A stretch of DNA of 64,000 nucleotides, from NCBI RefSeq assembly GCF_004799285.1, contig NZ_SSND01000002.1, forward strand, positions 455,419 through 519,418, given 5' to 3'. Positions 25,451 to 34,710 of the stretch are shown here, in pieces; the first letter of the stretch is position 1, and each line of letters begins with the position of its first letter. This DNA comes from Aliigemmobacter aestuarii (GTDB lineage: Bacteria > Pseudomonadota > Alphaproteobacteria > Rhodobacterales > Rhodobacteraceae). A program made the position numbers and the translations under genes. Under the pieces are notes generated by a model. That model made no database searches. It was given only the letters and a program-made list of their open reading frames with translations, and was not told the DNA's origin.

Positions 25451-27626
25451 AGACTTCACGCGCCGCGACATCGTTGTGGCGGACCTTGGTCATCACCGTT
25501 CCGGCGATGGTCACATTGGCCTCCTGCAGGCGGTGCAGGATGTCGCGCAGCATCTTGACCGGCGTCTGCCCGCTTTCGACGACCAGAAGCGTGGTATCGG
25601 CGTAACGCGCCAGCACGACCGCATCCAGCAGGTTCAGGACCGGCGGGCCGTTCACGATCACCACGTCATAGCGCGACGAAAGACGCGCGATCAGCCCCGA
25701 CATCTTCGGATCGGCCAGAATGTCGGCCGCCGTATTCACCCGCCGGTGCGGCAGCACCACATCGGCGCCCAGAAGATCCGAATGATGCAGCAGGTCCTTC
25801 AGGTTGCCGCCATGTTCGAGGAAATCGAGAAGGCACAGACCCGACTTTTCAAGCCCGAGCGCCCTCACCGTGTCGGACCGGCGCAGGTCGGCATCAAGGA
25901 TGACGACGGAAAGCCCCGTGGCCGAAAGCGACTTGGCCAGAAGGTAGCAGACCGTCGACTTGCCCTCGCCCGCACGCGCCGAAGTAACCGTCACCACCTT
26001 GGGACGTTTCGCCGGGGGTTTGTCGAAGAGCCGCATCCGCACGTTCACCACGCCCTCGCGCAGCGGCGACGCGGACTGTTCGGTCAACGCATCGCGCAAG
26101 GTCGAGGTGCTGTCGCCCAGACCCCGCACATAGGGCAAAAGCGCAAGATTGGGCAGGCCCGTCGCCTCGCGCAGTTCGGTCGAGGTGCGGACCGGATGGG
26201 CAATGATGCTGCGGCCAAAGACGAAGGCCACACCCAGGAACACCCCCGCCAGCATCGCGACCGTCAGCGACAGAAGCTTGCGCGGCGCGGTCGGCACGAT
26301 CGGCACATCCGCCCGGCTGATCAGGCGCGCTTCGGGCGTCTGGTAATCGGACCGCTGGCTGGTTTCCTTGAACCGCGCCAGGAAGTTTTCATAGACCACC
26401 CGCGTAGCGGCCGCGGTGCGTTCAAGCTGATCCAGGCGGACCGAAGCCGTGGCCAATTGTTCGGACCGCTGCGACACCTCGTCGATCTGTTCGCGCAGCG
26501 CCGCCTCGCGGTTTTGCGAAACGCTGACATCGCTGCGCATCGCCTCGACCCGGCGGCGCAGCTCATCCTCGATGCTGCGGTCGATATCGGCGATCTGGGC
26601 CGATATGCGCACCATCTCGGGGTGCCTGCGGCCAAGCGTGCTGCCCAGTTCGGCCTGCCGCAGCGCAAGTTCGGTGCGCTGCTTGTTCAGCGCCTCCAGA
26701 AGAGGTGATGTGACCACATCGGCCACCGCGACCAGCCCGCCTTCGGCTTCTATCATCCGTTCCACCAGGCGGTAGCGGACTTCGGCATCGGCGCGTTCGG
26801 CGCTGGTCGCCACCAGCCGGCTGTTCAGTTCGGCCAGAAGCTGATTTGTCGTCTCGATCCCGCCGCCCGCGGCATCATTCATTTCGTTGCGGAAGGCGAC
26901 CACGGCGGCGTCGGCCTCCTGCACCTGCTGGCTCAGGTCGGCGATGCGCTGCGACATCCAGACGTTCACCCGGTCGGTCGCGGCCTCTTTCGCCCCGATC
27001 AGATTGTCCAGATACTGGTTGGCGACCGCATTGGCGATGAAGGCCGCCACCTTCGGATCGGTCGAGGAATACTGGACGCTGATCGCGTAAGACACCCCGA
27101 TCTGGCTGGTGGTCAGGGCGCGACGGATATCGCTGATGACGATGGAACGCAGCGCATCATCCGACATTGCCGCCGCCTTTTCGTGGAACGGCGCATCGAA
27201 CTTCACCAGCCGCTTGATGCGCGAGACGATCCCCTCGGGCCGCGGCACACGCGGATCGAAGGCGGGGTGATTGATCAGGTCGTTGGCATCCACCACATCC
27301 CCGATCAGCGAGGTCGACCGCATGGTGATCACCTCGCCCGCGATCACCGAATTGCTCACGTTCAGATTCGAGACGACTTCCTCGACGGGGGAAAGCCGTT
27401 CTTGGCGCGTGTCGATCAGGATCTGGGCATAGCCCGTGTAGGTCGGTGCGACGGTCATCAGGTAGATGAACATCAGGACGACCGCACCCAGCGTGATCGC
27501 CCCCACATGGACGGCATTTCCGCGCAGGATGTCCCAGAGATAGACAAAGTCTATGCCCGCCGCGCGTTCACCGCCGAAGCGGATCGGTGTCGGCTCCGCC
27601 TTTTCGAACCCGGTCGATCTTGTCAT
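25434..27626 (-). CDS. Wzz/BY-kinase fusion (ExoP/Wzc-type tyrosine autokinase)
   Basis: A 730-residue inner-membrane protein that controls polymer length and export. Transmembrane segment 1 lies near residues 40-62. The periplasmic Wzz part (65-470) is largely coiled coil, ending with the Pro-rich VPIVPTAPRKLLS before transmembrane segment 2 (about 475-495). The cytoplasmic kinase has Walker A ARAGEGKST and Walker A' VVILDADLRRS. The Walker B-like strand reads VVIVNGPPV, with Asn where BY-kinases usually have Asp. The C-terminal Tyr cluster is short, with only three Tyr in the last six residues (VYGYSY). Its start overlaps the export-protein stop (ATGA). Whether autophosphorylation is weakened by the Asn is open. 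Confidence 0.92.
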   Translation of the reverse strand: MTRSTGFEKAEPTPIRFGGERAAGIDFVYLWDILRGNAVHVGAITLGAVVLMFIYLMTVAPTYTGYAQILIDTRQERLSPVEEVVSNLNVSNSVIAGEVITMRSTSLIGDVVDANDLINHPAFDPRVPRPEGIVSRIKRLVKFDAPFHEKAAAMSDDALRSIVISDIRRALTTSQIGVSYAISVQYSSTDPKVAAFIANAVANQYLDNLIGAKEAATDRVNVWMSQRIADLSQQVQEADAAVVAFRNEMNDAAGGGIETTNQLLAELNSRLVATSAERADAEVRYRLVERMIEAEGGLVAVADVVTSPLLEALNKQRTELALRQAELGSTLGRRHPEMVRISAQIADIDRSIEDELRRRVEAMRSDVSVSQNREAALREQIDEVSQRSEQLATASVRLDQLERTAAATRVVYENFLARFKETSQRSDYQTPEARLISRADVPIVPTAPRKLLSLTVAMLAGVFLGVAFVFGRSIIAHPVRTSTELREATGLPNLALLPYVRGLGDSTSTLRDALTEQSASPLREGVVNVRMRLFDKPPAKRPKVVTVTSARAGEGKSTVCYLLAKSLSATGLSVVILDADLRRSDTVRALGLEKSGLCLLDFLEHGGNLKDLLHHSDLLGADVVLPHRRVNTAADILADPKMSGLIARLSSRYDVVIVNGPPVLNLLDAVVLARYADTTLLVVESGQTPVKMLRDILHRLQEANVTIAGTVMTKVRHNDVAAREVYGYSY

Positions 27627-28873
27627 CCGCCCTGCCCCGTTTCTTCCAGCCCGTCCGGGGGCCGGACCGTCACCACAAGCTGATCACCGGGCGCGAGTTC
27701 GTCCTGCGCCGACAGTTGCAGGCTGACCAGCCCGTCCGCCGTGCGCCTGCGCGCGACGTAACCGACCAGAAGCTCGGACTCGGCCCCGGCGCCGATGCTC
27801 ATCCATTGTTCAAGAAGCCGCAGCCGATCTTCGATCGAGGCGCGTTCGGTCATCAGCTTTTCGATATTGCTGCGATGGGTCTGCGATTCCCCGATCAGGG
27901 ACTTCTCGCGTTCGTTGTCGATGCGCGACAATTCGCTCTGCAACTGGTTCAGCTGAACCAGTGCCCCCGACCGCTGTTCGCGCAGCGAAAGAATCTCGTT
28001 TTCCTGCCTCGCGATGGTCTGTTCGGCGTTGGACACGGCGGTTTGCGTGGCAAGCCCCCGCTCGGCCAGATCGCGGGCGCGCTGCAATTCGTCCCTTCCC
28101 AGGTCAAGCGCTGAAACCAGAACCGTTTCGCGCTGGTCGATCAGGGCAACGCGGTTCTCGGCTTCCTGCGCCGCATCGGCGATCAGCCGACGCTGGGTCG
28201 TACGGTTCAGGTCGTCCAGCGCGATGATCTGGTCTTCCTTGGGCTTCAAGGCATCGAACATCTCGCGGTCGACGACAGCGCGCAGCGTATCCGGCAGGTC
28301 TGTCCATCGCACTTCGGGGCTGCCTTCGATCTGGGCCTGCACGCGGGCGAACTGCACCGCAAGTCTCGCCAGGTCGGCATCGGTTCCGTTCAGCGCGCCT
28401 TCAAGGTTGCGGCGTTCCAGGATCCGGGCCTCTTCGTTGTTGGCCGATACCGCCGTACCCCCGGCCAGCCCGACGGCCTGTTCGGCCGTAAGAAACGGCT
28501 GGTATTCGTAATTGCCGGGATTGCGCACATCGCCCATCACGAAGATCGGGCGGAAATTGGCGACCGAAAGCTCAACCGTCGGCGCGACGAAGATCTCGCG
28601 CTTGACGTAGGCGTCGGCAATCAGTTGCCGGGCCTCGCCCAAGGTCACATCGGCAACCTCGATCCCGCCGATGAAGGGCAGTTGAACCAATCCGTTGGTC
28701 CCGACGACAAATCGCTGCGGCGGGTCGCTGTCATCAAGGATATCCAGTTCAAGTTCATCACCGATCGTGATGGTGTAGCCGTCCGGAGTGACTGCGCCTG
28801 CGATGCCTGTGGCCAAGACGAGGGACATCAATATCCCCGCCACCATCACACCAAAACGACATCGCAAATTCAT
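27623..28873 (-). CDS. Polysaccharide export protein (ExoF-like, Wza family)
   Basis: A 416-residue protein with a signal peptide (1 to about 28, cleavage near GIAGA-VT) and no lipobox Cys, so it is not a Wza-type lipoprotein. A polysaccharide-export domain (GYTITIGDELELDI to about residue 105) is followed by an SLBB-type segment with VMGDVRNPGNYEYQPFLTAEQAV. A long Gln/Glu/Arg-rich coiled coil (about 180-360) precedes a short C-terminal strand region. This layout and length match ExoF of Sinorhizobium, the periplasmic/outer-membrane exit part that works with ExoP. The start at 28873 follows GGAAGGGCAGG. It is the first gene of the minus-strand cluster. Confidence 0.9.
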   Translation of the reverse strand: MNLRCRFGVMVAGILMSLVLATGIAGAVTPDGYTITIGDELELDILDDSDPPQRFVVGTNGLVQLPFIGGIEVADVTLGEARQLIADAYVKREIFVAPTVELSVANFRPIFVMGDVRNPGNYEYQPFLTAEQAVGLAGGTAVSANNEEARILERRNLEGALNGTDADLARLAVQFARVQAQIEGSPEVRWTDLPDTLRAVVDREMFDALKPKEDQIIALDDLNRTTQRRLIADAAQEAENRVALIDQRETVLVSALDLGRDELQRARDLAERGLATQTAVSNAEQTIARQENEILSLREQRSGALVQLNQLQSELSRIDNEREKSLIGESQTHRSNIEKLMTERASIEDRLRLLEQWMSIGAGAESELLVGYVARRRTADGLVSLQLSAQDELAPGDQLVVTVRPPDGLEETGQGG

Positions 28874-28900
28874 GCCTGCCCTTCCAAGCCATTCGACAAA

Positions 28901-28980
28901 CGAATCGTAAAAGAAGCACTGACAATGTGTTGAGTATAACGAATTTCCTGATTTCAAACCGAAGAGTTCGCAGGAAATTC
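28901..28980 (-). promoter_or_regulatory. Promoter/operator region of the exopolysaccharide operon
   Basis: On the minus strand, reading toward the export gene: GAATTTCCTG (plus 28971-28980 complement), a 20-base spacer, CAGGAAATTC (28941-28950), a TATACT -10-like hexamer just inside it, then TTACGATTCG (28901-28910). The two 10-base arms are a perfect inverted repeat next to the candidate -10, as expected for an operator. The -35 assignment is uncertain because the best TTGAAA is only 13 bases from TATACT. Confidence 0.45.
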
Positions 28981-29337
28981 CGCAATGTCGGGGCGAATGC
29001 GCGCGCGATGGCTCCGCCATGGCCGAAAGGCCTCGCGCTTTCCCGCCAGGGTTGCAGATCGCAACAGGATTGTACACGGCCGGGGGCAGGTGCCCGCATT
29101 TCCGGCGCGCCTCGAACGCCCGTCGCCGCGCGTCTCGATCCGGCACATCGGCGATTTGGCGGACGGCAGTACCGCCCTTGCAGAGGCATTCGACCTTCTT
29201 GATCGGCTTGGGCACAGGCGTTTCGCCCAAGTGACGATCAAATCACCGATGATGTTCCGCCACCGCCAGACCGATGGATTTGCGCAACCTTGCCGCATGG
29301 GCCTGCGCCACGGGGCGGAGCCGTGAGGAACCGCGGT
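28981..29337. other. Gene-free stretch between the exopolysaccharide operon and the LysR gene
   Basis: 357 bases. The open frames here have no recognisable product, and their composition suggests shadows. No tRNA, terminator with T-run or IS end was seen. It separates two minus-strand transcription units. Confidence 0.4.
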
Positions 29338-30234
29338 TCACGATACGCGGAAGGGCGCAAGGCTGTCTTCGAACATCTCCATGAACTCGGAAGCAAGAAG
29401 CGAACTGCGGGCGGTCGGCGGGCGGATCAGCGACAGGTAATGCGGCGTCTCGGGCAGGAAGGGCCGCAACACCAGACCGCGCGATTCGTATTCCCGTGCG
29501 TCCATCTCGGACACCACGGCAACGCCCGCCCCCGCCGCCACCAGCATGCAGGCCGCCGTGAACTGCCGCGTCTCGATCCGGCTGCCAAGCTTCAGGCCCC
29601 GGGCCGAAAAGACATCGCGCAACTGGTGAAAGAAGCCCGAATCGCGCCGCGTATGGATGATGTTCTCGTTCACGATATCCTCGGGCCGGATTTCGTGCCG
29701 GGCCGACAAGGCATGACCCTTCGGCAGGATGCAGACCGTCCGCATGCCCACCATCCGCACGCGGATCGCGGGGTGGGTGCTGTATTCATCCGAGATGCCG
29801 CAATCATAATGTTCCCTGATGATCCATTCCAGGATCCGTTCCGGCCGGTCGGGTTCCAGGGTCACGCGCAGTTTCGGACGCCCGGCAAGAAAGTCCGCCA
29901 GAACCTTCGGCAGATGGCTGACAGCAAACCCTGGAAGGCAGGCGATGCGCAGGTGGCCCGCCCGCCGGTCGGTCAGGTCATGGCTCAGCCGGTCGATGGT
30001 TTCCAGATTGTCCAGCAACCGTTCGACTTCGCGCAGAAGGATCGCGCTTTCGGCTGTCGGCTGAAGCTGTCCGGCGCTGCGGTGGAACAGTTCGAACCCG
30101 ACGCTTTCGGCAAGGGACGACAGCAGCCGGCTGACCGCGGGCTGCGATATCCCCAGATATTCCGCTGCACGGGTGATTGAACCCTTTCGGCAGGTGGCAT
30201 GAAACGCCTCAAGTTGACGGATCGGAATCGACAT
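29338..30234 (-). CDS. LysR-family regulator next to ugp
   Basis: A 298-residue LTTR. The winged helix-turn-helix at 3-62 (RQLEAFHATCRKGSITRAAEYLGISQPAVSRLL) is followed by a linker helix and a periplasmic-binding-like effector domain (about 92-295). It diverges from ugpBAEC across 159 bases that contain an inverted repeat (30272-30293), so it most likely controls that transporter and itself. LysR control of ugp differs from the PhoB control known in E. coli; that contrast is inference from gene order. The effector is unknown. Confidence 0.9.
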   Translation of the reverse strand: MSIPIRQLEAFHATCRKGSITRAAEYLGISQPAVSRLLSSLAESVGFELFHRSAGQLQPTAESAILLREVERLLDNLETIDRLSHDLTDRRAGHLRIACLPGFAVSHLPKVLADFLAGRPKLRVTLEPDRPERILEWIIREHYDCGISDEYSTHPAIRVRMVGMRTVCILPKGHALSARHEIRPEDIVNENIIHTRRDSGFFHQLRDVFSARGLKLGSRIETRQFTAACMLVAAGAGVAVVSEMDAREYESRGLVLRPFLPETPHYLSLIRPPTARSSLLASEFMEMFEDSLAPFRVS

Positions 30235-30271
30235 GCGGCTCGGCCTTTTCTGCTTTCCGGAACACGATTCA

Positions 30272-30293
30272 TAACATGATATTATATTTGTTA
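30272..30293. promoter_or_regulatory. Candidate LysR operator between the LysR gene and ugpB
   Basis: TAACA-N12-TGTTA lies in a strongly AT-rich intergenic segment (30268-30330) between the divergent genes. This dyad fits the general LysR-box form. AT-rich -10-like sequences lie on both sides, but no single promoter is certain. Confidence 0.45.
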
Positions 30294-30393
30294 AATCAAA
30301 ATTTTACTTGAATTATGGTCACAATCTGCTTTGCTTTTACCGCAAGGACGCAGCGCAACAGACCGCTCGCCTGAGCCAATGGAGGAGCAAATC

Positions 30394-31707
30394 ATGAAAC
30401 ATTTTTCCACGAGCCTGATGGCTCTGGTCGCGGCGACGACCTTTGCGAATTCCGCTGCGGCGCAGACCGAGATCCAGTGGTGGCACGCCTTCACCGGCCG
30501 CCTTGCCGAACTGCTGGACGCCCAGGTGGCCGAATTCAACGCCAGCCAGTCCGACTTCAAGGTGGTCGCCACCAACAAAGGCAACTATTCCGAGGCGCTG
30601 AACGCGGGCATCGCCGCGTTCCGTGCGGGTGAACAACCGCATATCCTTCAGGTGTTCGAGGTGGGCACCGCCACGATGATGGCCGCCAAGGGCGCGATCA
30701 AGCCGGTGCACGAGGTTATGTCCGAAGCCGGCAAGCCGTTTGACCCGGCGGGCTTCATTCCCACCGTGACCGGCTATTACACCACGCCCGAAGGCCAGAT
30801 GCTGTCTTTCCCCTACAACGCCTCGACCCCGGTGATGTATGTCAACCGCGACATGCTGCAGAACGCAGGCATCGACCCGAACACCGACCTGTCGACCTGG
30901 GAGGCCGTCGGCCCGGTGCTGGATCAGCTGAAGGCTTCCGGGGTTTCCTGCCCCTTCACCACTGCCTGGCAAAGCTGGGCGCATCTGGAAAGCTTCTCGG
31001 CCTACCACGACCTGCCCTTTGCCACCAAGGCGAACGGCTTCGAAGGGTTTGACACCGAACTCACCTTCAACGGCCCGGTCCAGGTGCAGCATATCACCAT
31101 GCTGGGCGAATGGGCGCGCGACGGCAAGTTCATCTACAACGGCCGCCGCAACGAGGCGGGTGCGAACTTCCGTGCGGGCGAATGCGCGCTCTTCACCGAA
31201 AGCTCGGCCGGTTACGCCGGCGTGAAGGCCGAAGCACAGTTCAACTGGGATATCCGCCCGCTGCCCCACTGGGCCGCCGTCGAGGGTGCACCGTGGAACA
31301 CGATCATCGGCGGCGCGTCGCTGTGGGTCATGGCCGGCCATGAACCGGCCGAATATGCCGGCGTGGCGGCCTTCCTCGAATACCTTTCGTCGCCCGAGGT
31401 GCAGGCCAAGTGGCATCAGGACACCGGCTATCTGCCTGCCACCCCGGCCGCGGCAGAGCTGACCGCAAGCCAAGGCTTCTATGCCGCCAACCCCGGCACC
31501 GACATCGCGGGCAAGCAGATGACCGCCAAGCCGCCGACCCCGAACACCAAGGGCCTGCGGCTGGGATCGTTTGACCAGATCCGCACGATCATCGACGAAG
31601 AGCTTGAAGGTGTCTGGGCCGGGCAGAAGGATGCTCAGGCCGCGCTTGACTCGGCGGTCAGCCGCGGGAACGAGCTTCTGCGCCGCTTCGAAGCCGCCAA
31701 CCGCTGA
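30394..31707 (+). CDS. ugpB: sn-glycerol-3-phosphate ABC transporter, binding protein
   Basis: A 437-residue periplasmic protein with a signal peptide (1-23, cleavage at AAAQ). Long stretches agree with UgpB: KGNYSEALNAGIAAFRAG, ILQVFEVGTATMMAAKGAIK, ASTPVMYVNRD, IIGGASLWVM, GLRLGSFDQIRTIIDEELE and a C-terminal RGNELLRRFEAANR. It captures glycerol-3-phosphate (and in some bacteria its diesters) for import. The start at 30394 is fixed by GGAGGAG six bases upstream. It is the first gene of ugpBAEC, with a strong hairpin directly after the stop. No ugpQ phosphodiesterase is in the window. Confidence 0.95.
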   Translation: MKHFSTSLMALVAATTFANSAAAQTEIQWWHAFTGRLAELLDAQVAEFNASQSDFKVVATNKGNYSEALNAGIAAFRAGEQPHILQVFEVGTATMMAAKGAIKPVHEVMSEAGKPFDPAGFIPTVTGYYTTPEGQMLSFPYNASTPVMYVNRDMLQNAGIDPNTDLSTWEAVGPVLDQLKASGVSCPFTTAWQSWAHLESFSAYHDLPFATKANGFEGFDTELTFNGPVQVQHITMLGEWARDGKFIYNGRRNEAGANFRAGECALFTESSAGYAGVKAEAQFNWDIRPLPHWAAVEGAPWNTIIGGASLWVMAGHEPAEYAGVAAFLEYLSSPEVQAKWHQDTGYLPATPAAAELTASQGFYAANPGTDIAGKQMTAKPPTPNTKGLRLGSFDQIRTIIDEELEGVWAGQKDAQAALDSAVSRGNELLRRFEAANR

Positions 31708-31717
31708 CACGTGATCA

Positions 31718-31746
31718 GGCCGGGGGCGCCCGTCGCGCCCCCGGCC
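31718..31746 (+). terminator. 12-bp hairpin between ugpB and ugpA
   Basis: GGCCGGGGGCGC (31718-31729) and GCGCCCCCGGCC (31735-31746) are perfect arms around a 5-base loop, followed by TTTCTTCC. It starts 11 bases after the ugpB stop. Such a hairpin can act as a partial terminator or block 3' decay, keeping binding-protein mRNA above that of the permease genes. Confidence 0.7.
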
Positions 31747-31759
31747 TTTCTTCCGACAG

Positions 31760-32641
31760 ATGGACAAGCGCGTCACCTTCAAGGGCCTCTGGCTGCCCCT
31801 GCTGCTCGTCGCACCGCAAGCGGTGGTGACGGCGGTCTTCTTCTTTTACCCGGCGGGGCAGGCGATCTGGCAGTCGCTGTTCATCCCCGACCCGTTCGGC
31901 CTGTCGATGCAGTTCGTCGGCCTTGGCAATTTCGAATACCTCTTGGGCAATAGCTATTACCGCGCAAGTTTCGTGACCACGGCGATCTTTTCGGTTTCGG
32001 TCACGCTGCTGTCGATGGGCATTGCGCTTTACCTTGCCGTGCTGGCCGACCGGCTGATCAAGGGGTCGGGCACCTATCGCACCCTGCTGATCTGGCCCTA
32101 TGCGGTGGCCCCGGCGGTCGCGGGTGTGTTGTGGATGTTCATGTTCAACACGCGGATCGGCGTGGTCAGCTGGTATCTGGGCCAGCTTGGCTATGACTGG
32201 AACCATGTCCTGAACGGGGGTGAGGCGATGGGTCTTGTCGTCGTCGCCAGCGCCTGGGGGCGCATCAGTTACAACTTCCTGTTCTTCCTTGCGGGGCTCC
32301 AGGCAATCCCGAAATCGGTGATCGAGGCGGCGGCGATCGACGGCGCGCGTTTCTGGACGCGGTTCCGCACCATCGTCTGGCCGCTTCTGTCGCCCACGAC
32401 CTTCTTCCTTCTGGTCGTCAATGTCGTCTACGCCTTCTTCGAAACCTTCGGGGTGATCCACACGATCACGGCGGGCGGTCCGCAGCAATCGACCACGATC
32501 CTTGTCTACAAGGTCTATGCAGACGGTTTCGTGGGGCAGGACCTGGGTTCGTCTGCGGCGCAATCGGTGATCCTTCTTCTGGTCGTCGGCCTGCTGACGG
32601 TGATCCAGTTCAAGTACATTGAACGGAAGGTGCACTACTGA
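31760..32641 (+). CDS. ugpA: sn-glycerol-3-phosphate ABC transporter, permease A
   Basis: A 293-residue inner-membrane permease with six hydrophobic segments. The first lies at about 12-35. The cytoplasmic EAA loop reads [21 protein letters not shown], which contacts the ATPase. The sequence agrees with the MalF/UgpA group of carbohydrate permeases. The stop overlaps the ugpE start by one base (TGATG). It follows the ugpB hairpin, so it may be translated from a lower amount of mRNA than ugpB. Confidence 0.93.
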   Translation: MDKRVTFKGLWLPLLLVAPQAVVTAVFFFYPAGQAIWQSLFIPDPFGLSMQFVGLGNFEYLLGNSYYRASFVTTAIFSVSVTLLSMGIALYLAVLADRLIKGSGTYRTLLIWPYAVAPAVAGVLWMFMFNTRIGVVSWYLGQLGYDWNHVLNGGEAMGLVVVASAWGRISYNFLFFLAGLQAIPKSVIEAAAIDGARFWTRFRTIVWPLLSPTTFFLLVVNVVYAFFETFGVIHTITAGGPQQSTTILVYKVYADGFVGQDLGSSAAQSVILLLVVGLLTVIQFKYIERKVHY

Positions 32642-33486
32642 TGTCGGGCATGGTCGAAAAGCGTGGCCTCTCCTACTGGCTGACCCATCTGGGGCTGATC
32701 GTCGGCGTCCTGTTCATCTTCTTTCCGATCTGGCTGGCCTTCGTCGCCTCGACGGTGACGCAGGCCGAAATCGCCCGGCCGCCCATGCCGCTGCTGCCCG
32801 GCCCTCACCTTGTCGAAAACTATTCAAAGGCTCTTGTGGCGGGTGTGAACGTGCCCGTCGCCACGATGATGCTGAACTCGCTGGTCATGGCCCTGGGCAT
32901 CGCCTTCGGCAAGATCGCGATCTCGCTGCTATCGGCCTTCGCGATCGTCTATTTCCGGTTTCCCGGGCGCAAGGCATTCTTCTGGTTGATCTTCCTGACG
33001 CTGATGCTGCCGGTCGAGGTGCGGATCGTGCCAACCTTCGAGGTGATCGCGAATTTCGGCATGCTGAACAGCTATTCGGGCCTGATCCTGCCGCTTGTCG
33101 CCAGCGCGACCGCCACCTTCCTGTTCCGCCAGTTCTTCATGACCGTGCCCGATGAACTGGCCGAGGCCGCGCGGGTCGATGGCGCCGGGCCGATGCGGTT
33201 CTTCTGGGATATCCTCGTTCCGATGAGCCGGACCAACATGGCGGCGCTTTTCGTCATCCTCTTCATCTACGGCTGGAACCAGTATCTCTGGCCGCTCCTC
33301 ATCACCACGAACCCCGAAATGAACACCATCGTGATGGGCATCAAGCAGATGTTCCCCTCGGGCGACGATCTGGCCGACTGGCCGGTGATCATGGCAACCT
33401 CGATCCTTGCGATGCTGCCGCCCGTGATCGTCGTCATCTCGATGCAGAAACTGTTCATCCGCGGCCTAGTCGACAGCGAGAAGTAA
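32641..33486 (+). CDS. ugpE: sn-glycerol-3-phosphate ABC transporter, permease E
   Basis: A 281-residue permease of the MalG/UgpE group with six hydrophobic segments. The EAA loop is [21 protein letters not shown]. The C-terminal region ([29 protein letters not shown]) is typical of UgpE. It pairs with UgpA to form the channel. It overlaps both neighbours by one base (TGATG at the start, TAATG at the end). Confidence 0.94.
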   Translation: MSGMVEKRGLSYWLTHLGLIVGVLFIFFPIWLAFVASTVTQAEIARPPMPLLPGPHLVENYSKALVAGVNVPVATMMLNSLVMALGIAFGKIAISLLSAFAIVYFRFPGRKAFFWLIFLTLMLPVEVRIVPTFEVIANFGMLNSYSGLILPLVASATATFLFRQFFMTVPDELAEAARVDGAGPMRFFWDILVPMSRTNMAALFVILFIYGWNQYLWPLLITTNPEMNTIVMGIKQMFPSGDDLADWPVIMATSILAMLPPVIVVISMQKLFIRGLVDSEK

Positions 33487-34538
33487 TGGCAACCCTATCC
33501 CTGCGGAACCTCCAGAAAAGTTATGGCCGGACCGCCGTGATCCACGGTGTGTCCATCGACGTGGCAGATGGCGAATTCATCGTCATCGTGGGCCCTTCGG
33601 GCTGCGGGAAATCCACGCTTCTGCGCATGGTCGCGGGGCTTGAGGCGATCACGGCGGGCGACCTGTTCATCGGTGCCGACCGGGTCAACGACCGCGAACC
33701 GATGGACCGCAATATCGCGATGGTGTTCCAGAACTACGCGCTTTATCCGCACATGAGCGTGGCCGAGAACATGGGCTACGCCCTGCGGATCGCCGGCAAA
33801 CCCAAGGCCGAGATCGCCGCGCGGGTGGCCGAGGCCGCGCGGATGCTGCAACTGGAACCCTATCTGGCGCGCAAGCCGCGCGAACTGTCCGGCGGGCAGC
33901 GCCAGCGCGTCGCGATGGGACGCGCCATCGTGCGCGATCCGTCCGTGTTCCTGTTCGACGAACCCTTGTCGAACCTTGATGCAAAGCTGCGGGTGCAGAT
34001 GCGGCTGGAAATCAAGGGGCTGCAACGCAAGCTGGGGGTGACCGCGCTTTACGTCACCCATGACCAGGTCGAGGCCATGACGCTGGCCGACCGGATGATC
34101 GTGATGAATGCGGGCGTCGCCGAACAGATCGGCACACCGCTTGAGGTCTATGAACGCCCCGCAACGGTCTTTGCCGCCCAGTTCATCGGCAGCCCGGCGA
34201 TGAACATGCTGGATGGCACCGGTGAGGGGCGGCAGGTGCGGCTGGCCAATGGCGTTGCCGTCCCGGTCGCGGTCGAGGCGCAGGGGCCGGTCAAGCTGGG
34301 CCTGCGTCCCGAACACCTGACCCGTGACGAGACGGGCCCGCTGACGATGCAGTTGCGCATGGCCGAGCCCCTGGGCGCAAACACGCTGGTCCACGGAACG
34401 ATGGAAGGCGTCCCCGGCGATGTCGTGGCCAGCCTGCCCGGCGTTCACCGCGAGGATGATTTGCCATCGGTCATACGGTTTTCGATCCCGCCCGAAGCCA
34501 CGCATGTCTTCGACGCGGCAACGGAACGGCGGATCTGA
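33486..34538 (+). CDS. ugpC: sn-glycerol-3-phosphate ABC transporter, ATPase
   Basis: A 350-residue ATPase of the MalK/UgpC group. Walker [10 protein letters not shown] near residues 37-45, Q-loop [10 protein letters not shown], signature [14 protein letters not shown], Walker [14 protein letters not shown] and H-loop TALYVTHDQ are all intact. The C-terminal OB-type regulatory domain (about 235-350, [10 protein letters not shown]) completes the usual length. It energises uptake through UgpA/UgpE. It is the last gene of the operon, and the next gene is convergent. Confidence 0.95.
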   Translation: MATLSLRNLQKSYGRTAVIHGVSIDVADGEFIVIVGPSGCGKSTLLRMVAGLEAITAGDLFIGADRVNDREPMDRNIAMVFQNYALYPHMSVAENMGYALRIAGKPKAEIAARVAEAARMLQLEPYLARKPRELSGGQRQRVAMGRAIVRDPSVFLFDEPLSNLDAKLRVQMRLEIKGLQRKLGVTALYVTHDQVEAMTLADRMIVMNAGVAEQIGTPLEVYERPATVFAAQFIGSPAMNMLDGTGEGRQVRLANGVAVPVAVEAQGPVKLGLRPEHLTRDETGPLTMQLRMAEPLGANTLVHGTMEGVPGDVVASLPGVHREDDLPSVIRFSIPPEATHVFDAATERRI

Positions 34539-34643
34539 ACGGGCCGGGAACTCGCCCCCGGCGCGCTTGCCCGACAGGAAAATGAACACTATCCGCCCCA
34601 ACGACTCCCGATGACGGGGGGCAGGTCAGCATCTGGCGGGTTG

Positions 34644-34688
34644 GTGTGAACGTCATGTCAGGATTTCCCGACGTCTGACTGTTCACAC
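34644..34688. terminator. Inverted repeat between convergent ugpC and ribH genes
   Basis: GTGTGAAC (34644-34651) and GTTCACAC (34681-34688) are perfect arms, with an inner GTCAG/CTGAC pair. The dyad lies in the 172-base gap between two convergent genes, so a bidirectional terminator is likely. T-runs are weak. Confidence 0.45.
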
Positions 34689-34710
34689 CGTCTTTCGGTC
34701 ACACCCTCCT

